This document shows, piece by piece, positions 60,570 through 64,000 of a DNA stretch of 64,000 nucleotides; within the stretch, counting starts at the first letter, position 1, and each line of letters starts with the position of its first letter. The translations under genes and the position numbers were made by a program. The notes beneath the pieces were generated by a model that was not told the origin of the DNA, ran no database searches, and saw only the letters and a list, made by a program, of their open reading frames with translations. Source of the DNA: DATBRV01 sp036560145 (GTDB lineage Bacteria > Myxococcota_A > UBA9160 > SMWR01); NCBI GenBank assembly GCA_036560145.1, contig DATBRV010000120.1, positions 62,001 through 126,000 on the forward strand, given 5' to 3'.

Positions 60570-62480
60570 ATGCCCGCCGAACCCCTGGTGAGCATCGTGA
60601 TCCCCCACCAGGCGGGCGCCGAGATCCTGCTCGCCTGCCTCGCGAGCATCGCGCGCGACACCTCGTACTCGAACTACGAGATCTGGGTGGTCGACAACGG
60701 CTCCTCCGATGGGAGCGTCGAGCTCGCGCGCCAGCGCTTCCCCCGGATCCAGGTGCTCCGCCTCGAGGAGAACCTGGGCTACGCGGGCGGGTGCAACCGC
60801 GGCATCCAGGCGACCCGCGGCGATTACGTGCTGCTGCTCAACAACGACACCGAGATCGAGCCGGGCTGGCTGCGCGAGCTGGTCGGCGCCGCGGAGTCGG
60901 ACCCGAAGCTCGGCGCCTGCCAGCCCAAGATCCGATCCCTGCGCGAGCGGTCGCAGTTCGAGTACGCCGGCGCGGCCGGCGGACTGCTCGACCTCTACGC
61001 CTATCCCTTTTCGCGCGGACGGCTGATGGGGCACGTCGAGACGGACCGCGGCCAGTACGACGACCCGATCGAGGTGTTCTGGGCCAGCGGGGTCTGCATC
61101 CTGATCCGTCGCGAGGCGCTGGCCGAGACCGGCGGCCTCGACGAGGTGATGTTCTGCTACATGGAGGAGATCGACCTCTGCTGGCGTCTGCACCTGATGG
61201 GCTGGCGCGTCGGCTACGTCCCCACCGCGATCGTCTACCACATCGGCGCCTACTCGCAGGACATGCTCGTGGTGAGGCGCATGTACCTGAACCATCGCAA
61301 CAGCATGATCATGCTGATCAAGAACTACTCCGCGCGCTCGCTCGCCTGGATCCTCCCCGTCAAGATCGGGCTCGAGCTGTTCATCCTGACCGGAGCGCTG
61401 CTCCGCAACCCGCGGCGCTCGCGGGCGGTGCTGCTCTCGTTCGGCTGGCTCGCGCTCCACGTCCCCACCGTGCTGCGGCTGCGCCGGGAGGTCCAGGCGC
61501 GCCGCCGCATACCGGATGCGGAGATCTTCGAGCACCTCTACCTGGGCATGGCGCCGCTCTGGTACTTCGTCTTCGGCGTCCGGCAGGTCACCGATCTCCC
61601 GGACATCGATCGGGTGCTGCACCGCCCGCTGCACCCGGGCCAGAAGCCGCGGGAGGGCGAGCCGGTGCAGCCCGAGCGCCGCGATTTCCTCTACACCTGG
61701 CTGGATCAGGCGCCGACCGGCCACGCGTTGATGCGCGCGATCGAGTGCGAGCTCTTCGCGCGCCACGCCTTCGAGCGGCCGATCCTCGACGTCGGCTGCG
61801 GCGACGGAACCTTCGCTCGCATGCTCTTCAACGGGGTGATCGTGGATGCCGCGGTGGACGCGAACCCGGAGGAGGCGCAGCGCGCGCGGGCCACGCGCTG
61901 CTACGCCGAGGTGAAGGTCGGGCGCGCGGAGGCGCTGCCCTTCGAGTCCGGTTCGGCCGCCGCGGTGCTCTGCAACTCGGTGCTCGCGCTGGTGCCGGAT
62001 TGCGACGCCGCGCTCGCCGAGATCCACCGCGTGCTGCGGCCGGGCGGGCGCGTCTACCTCACCGTTCCGAGCCCCCGCTGCACGCGCTTCCTGTTCTGGA
62101 GCCGGTGGCTCGAGCGCCTGGGCCTGCGCGGGCTCGCGCGCCGCTACGCCGAGTGGACGCCGACGCTGTTCCGCGCGCGCCATCTGCTGGAGCCGGAGGA
62201 GTGGAAGCGCCGCCTCGAGCAGGCGGGCCTGCGCGTCGAGGCGTGCGAGCCCTACATGGCCGAGCGCACCGCGCGGGTGCAGGACGCGTTCCTTCCTACC
62301 GCCCTCTCCGCGGCGCTGGCCAAGCGGCTCGCCGGGCGCAGGCTCTGGCTTCCGCGCCTGCACCGGCTGGTGGTGCGGAGCTACCGGCGTTGGCTGCGCG
62401 GCCCCTACGCCGCGCGCGGGGGCGACGGCAGCGGCACCTTCCTGGTGGCGCGCCGGGCTCCGGATCGGGAGGCGCCGTGA
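60570..62480 (+). CDS. Fusion of GT2 glycosyltransferase and SAM-dependent methyltransferase
   Basis: 636 aa. The N-terminal GT2 domain is rhamnosyl/galactosyl-transferase-like (VDNGSSDGSVELARQRFP; NLGYAGGCNRGIQATRGDYVLLLNNDTEIEPGWL with the NDT-type DxD; FWASGVCILIRREAL; FCYMEEIDLCWRLHLMGWRVGYVP) over about residues 5-290. A linker with hydrophobic segments follows. From about residue 400 a type-11 methyltransferase runs (ILDVGCGDGTFARML; VLCNSVLALVPDCDAALAEIHRVLRPGGRVYLTVPSP). It shares the GT-then-methyltransferase order of the protein at 54912 but a different GT subfamily. It should add a sugar and methylate it, a typical chain-capping arrangement. Confidence 0.9.
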   Translation: MPAEPLVSIVIPHQAGAEILLACLASIARDTSYSNYEIWVVDNGSSDGSVELARQRFPRIQVLRLEENLGYAGGCNRGIQATRGDYVLLLNNDTEIEPGWLRELVGAAESDPKLGACQPKIRSLRERSQFEYAGAAGGLLDLYAYPFSRGRLMGHVETDRGQYDDPIEVFWASGVCILIRREALAETGGLDEVMFCYMEEIDLCWRLHLMGWRVGYVPTAIVYHIGAYSQDMLVVRRMYLNHRNSMIMLIKNYSARSLAWILPVKIGLELFILTGALLRNPRRSRAVLLSFGWLALHVPTVLRLRREVQARRRIPDAEIFEHLYLGMAPLWYFVFGVRQVTDLPDIDRVLHRPLHPGQKPREGEPVQPERRDFLYTWLDQAPTGHALMRAIECELFARHAFERPILDVGCGDGTFARMLFNGVIVDAAVDANPEEAQRARATRCYAEVKVGRAEALPFESGSAAAVLCNSVLALVPDCDAALAEIHRVLRPGGRVYLTVPSPRCTRFLFWSRWLERLGLRGLARRYAEWTPTLFRARHLLEPEEWKRRLEQAGLRVEACEPYMAERTARVQDAFLPTALSAALAKRLAGRRLWLPRLHRLVVRSYRRWLRGPYAARGGDGSGTFLVARRAPDREAP

Positions 62481-63742
62481 CGTCGCCGGCGGCGCCCTGG
62501 CTCACGCGCGCGGACCTGCGCAGCGCCGCGCTGCTGGTCGCCCTGTCCCTGTGTCTCCAGATCGCGATCGCGGTCCAGGTGACGCGAGCCACCGCCATGC
62601 CGCTCTCCTGGCTCGCGGCCTTCTTCGACGGATATCTCTACCTCGACATCGCGCGCTCCTTCCCGCTGCCCTTCTCGCCGGAGGGGCGCGACTACCTGGG
62701 CCAGGCCCCCGGCTATCCCGCGCTGATCTACCTGGCCCGCCAGCTCACGCCGCTCGATCCGGTGAACTGGGGCGCGCTCGCGCTGGCGACCAGCTGGCTC
62801 TCGGCCGCGCTCTGCGCGGGGGCCTTCCATCTGGTGTGTCGCGCGGCCGGGATCGCGCCCTTCTGGCCGAGCGTCGCGTTCGTGGTCGCGAATCCGCGCT
62901 GGCTCAGCGTCGCGGCCACCGCGCATCCCGAAGGCCTCGCCATGCTCTTCGTCCTGCTCACCGCGGCGGCGCAGCTTCGCGGCCGGACCGGCTGGGCGGT
63001 GCTCTGGCTCTCGCTCGCCGGGCTCACGCGTTTTCCCGCGCTTCTCATCGGCGCCGCGCTCGCCTTCGATCTGTTGTTCGTGCAGCGGCGGCGCGATCGG
63101 CGCACGCTCGCGCTCCTCTCGCTGCCGCTGCTCGCGTTCGCGGCCCACAACCTCTACCTGTTCCTGCGGATCCCGGGCTACGCGGGGATGGGAGAGGCGC
63201 ACTCCGTCTTCTGGGACACGCATCTCACCTGGCCGTTCGCGGCGCTGCTCGAGAACGCGCTGGCCTGGCTGCGAGGCACCGCCCCCGGGCCCAACTTCGC
63301 GCTCACCTACGCGAGCGTCACGTTCTACGTCGTCGCCCTCGCGCTGGGTCTGCGCGAGCGCGAGCCGCGGCTTCGCTTCCTGGTGGTCTGGGTCGGCGCG
63401 ATCGTGCTGTTCCACGTGTCGCTGGCGGGCGAATGGGGCGGCTTCGACTTCGCCCGCCTTGCGATCCTGGCCTGGCCGGCGGCGCTGCTGCTGGTCTGGC
63501 GCCGCGTCCGCTTCTCGGCGCCGCCGGCGGCCGCCGCCGCGGGCTGGGCCGTCGCGGGCGCGCTCTCCGCGGCGATCACGGTGAACCTGCTGGCCGACGC
63601 GGTGCGCTGGCAGCGGGCGAGCTATCCCTGGCCCGTGATCTCGATCCGCAGACTCGAAGCCGAGCAGCCGTTCTGGTTCGACTTCGGCGCGCGCTACCGA
63701 TCTCCCGGGGCGCGTGGAGCGCCCGGCGAGGCCTCGCCGTGA
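62477..63742 (+). CDS. Polytopic GT-C-like membrane protein
   Basis: 421 aa from GTG 62477, overlapping the preceding stop. About nine helices are evident. The first loop has FFDGYLYLDIARSFPLPFSPEGRDYLGQAPGYPALIYLARQ with an Asp and the APGYPALIYL helix of PMT-like transferases. It is shorter than the GT-C proteins at 44-53 kb and lacks a large soluble C-terminal domain. It probably uses a polyprenyl-phosphate sugar such as that made by the DPM1-like fusion upstream. Confidence 0.78.
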   Translation: MTSPAAPWLTRADLRSAALLVALSLCLQIAIAVQVTRATAMPLSWLAAFFDGYLYLDIARSFPLPFSPEGRDYLGQAPGYPALIYLARQLTPLDPVNWGALALATSWLSAALCAGAFHLVCRAAGIAPFWPSVAFVVANPRWLSVAATAHPEGLAMLFVLLTAAAQLRGRTGWAVLWLSLAGLTRFPALLIGAALAFDLLFVQRRRDRRTLALLSLPLLAFAAHNLYLFLRIPGYAGMGEAHSVFWDTHLTWPFAALLENALAWLRGTAPGPNFALTYASVTFYVVALALGLREREPRLRFLVVWVGAIVLFHVSLAGEWGGFDFARLAILAWPAALLLVWRRVRFSAPPAAAAAGWAVAGALSAAITVNLLADAVRWQRASYPWPVISIRRLEAEQPFWFDFGARYRSPGARGAPGEASP

Positions 63743-64000
63743 CGGCGCCGCGCGTCGCGCTTCTCTGCCTGTTCGCAGCCGCCAGCGTGCTGCGCGTGCA
63801 CAACGCCTGGGTCACGCCCCCGCTCGCGGGGTTCGACGGCCCCTATCACGCCGCCTACATCGGGATCATCTTTCTCGAACATCGCTGGCCGCTCTCGCAA
63901 GAGGGCTGGTCGACCAACCATCCGCCGCTCTACTACGCCCTCTCGGCGCTGGTGTGGAGCCTGCTGCCGGATCGCTGGGGCCCGCACGCGGTGCTGTTCT
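63739..64000 (+). CDS. GT-C-like membrane protein, truncated by the window edge
   Basis: GTG 63739 overlaps the previous stop. The 87 visible codons give a first helix (VALLCLFAAASVLRVHN) and the loop FDGPYHAAYIGIIFLEHRWPL...STNHPPLYYALSALVW, the same DG.YH..A and NHPPLYY features as PMT-like glycosyltransferases. The remainder lies beyond the window. Confidence 0.75.
   Translation, partial: MTAPRVALLCLFAAASVLRVHNAWVTPPLAGFDGPYHAAYIGIIFLEHRWPLSQEGWSTNHPPLYYALSALVWSLLPDRWGPHAVLF

Overview
The window is GC-rich (third codon positions are almost all G or C), densely packed, and full of 1-4 base start/stop overlaps (ATGA, GTGA). It encodes lipoproteins with lipoboxes, an O-antigen type ABC exporter and an AlgI/AlgX acetylation pair, so the host has a Gram-negative envelope. 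The mixture of wax-ester synthase, sulfotransferases, many short-chain dehydrogenases, a ThDP enzyme and a molybdopterin oxidoreductase resembles the former Deltaproteobacteria (Myxococcota or Binatota-like lineages). That placement is inference from gene content; there is no rRNA or marker gene here.

Region 1 (1-17.6 kb) is a surface-polysaccharide locus. A phosphoglycosyl transferase (2407-1022, -) and a glycosyltransferase running off the left edge diverge from a long + operon: ABC permease, ABC ATPase with a C-terminal domain, an asparagine-synthetase-like protein that has lost its catalytic residues, a glycosyltransferase, a four-domain fusion (GT4, methyltransferase, pyruvyltransferase, GT2), two more GT2 enzymes and a GT8-sulfotransferase fusion. 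A convergent - operon supplies a WecG/TagA enzyme, a plant-like GDP-mannose 3,5-epimerase and a GT4. Five copies of a sigma28-like motif, TCAA-N16-[G/T]CCGAT, lie in the right orientation in front of these transcription units.

Region 2 (17.8-24 kb) holds a lipoprotein, a membrane-anchored alkaline-phosphatase-superfamily protein, two short-chain dehydrogenases, and a decayed methyltransferase locus that ends inside a 161-bp element with 25-bp inverted termini. A second copy of the element lies at 48.1 kb.

Region 3 (24-41 kb) is metabolic: a - operon (ThDP enzyme, epimerase, wax-ester synthase, molybdopterin oxidoreductase) faces a + operon (metallo-beta-lactamase-fold hydrolase, sulfotransferase, Gfo/Idh oxidoreductase, dehydrogenase). 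Next come a TPR/purple-acid-phosphatase-like pair, an ATP-grasp-like gene divergent from a 65-codon gene with a consensus promoter, and a DapB-like reductase with a dehydrogenase.

Region 4 (41-64 kb) is a second envelope locus: sulfatase-superfamily lipoproteins, many GT-C/YfhO-like polytopic proteins, an FKBP isomerase, and a long + operon from a good sigma70-type promoter at 53.93 kb. That operon encodes a 2-oxoglutarate oxygenase, two GT2-methyltransferase fusions, AlgI- and AlgX-like O-acetylation proteins, and GT-C enzymes running off the right edge. Together the two envelope loci suggest a glycan carrying acidic or blocking groups (sulfate, pyruvate, acetyl, methyl). No tRNA, rRNA, CRISPR or phage gene was seen, and no stretch over 300 bases lacks a gene.
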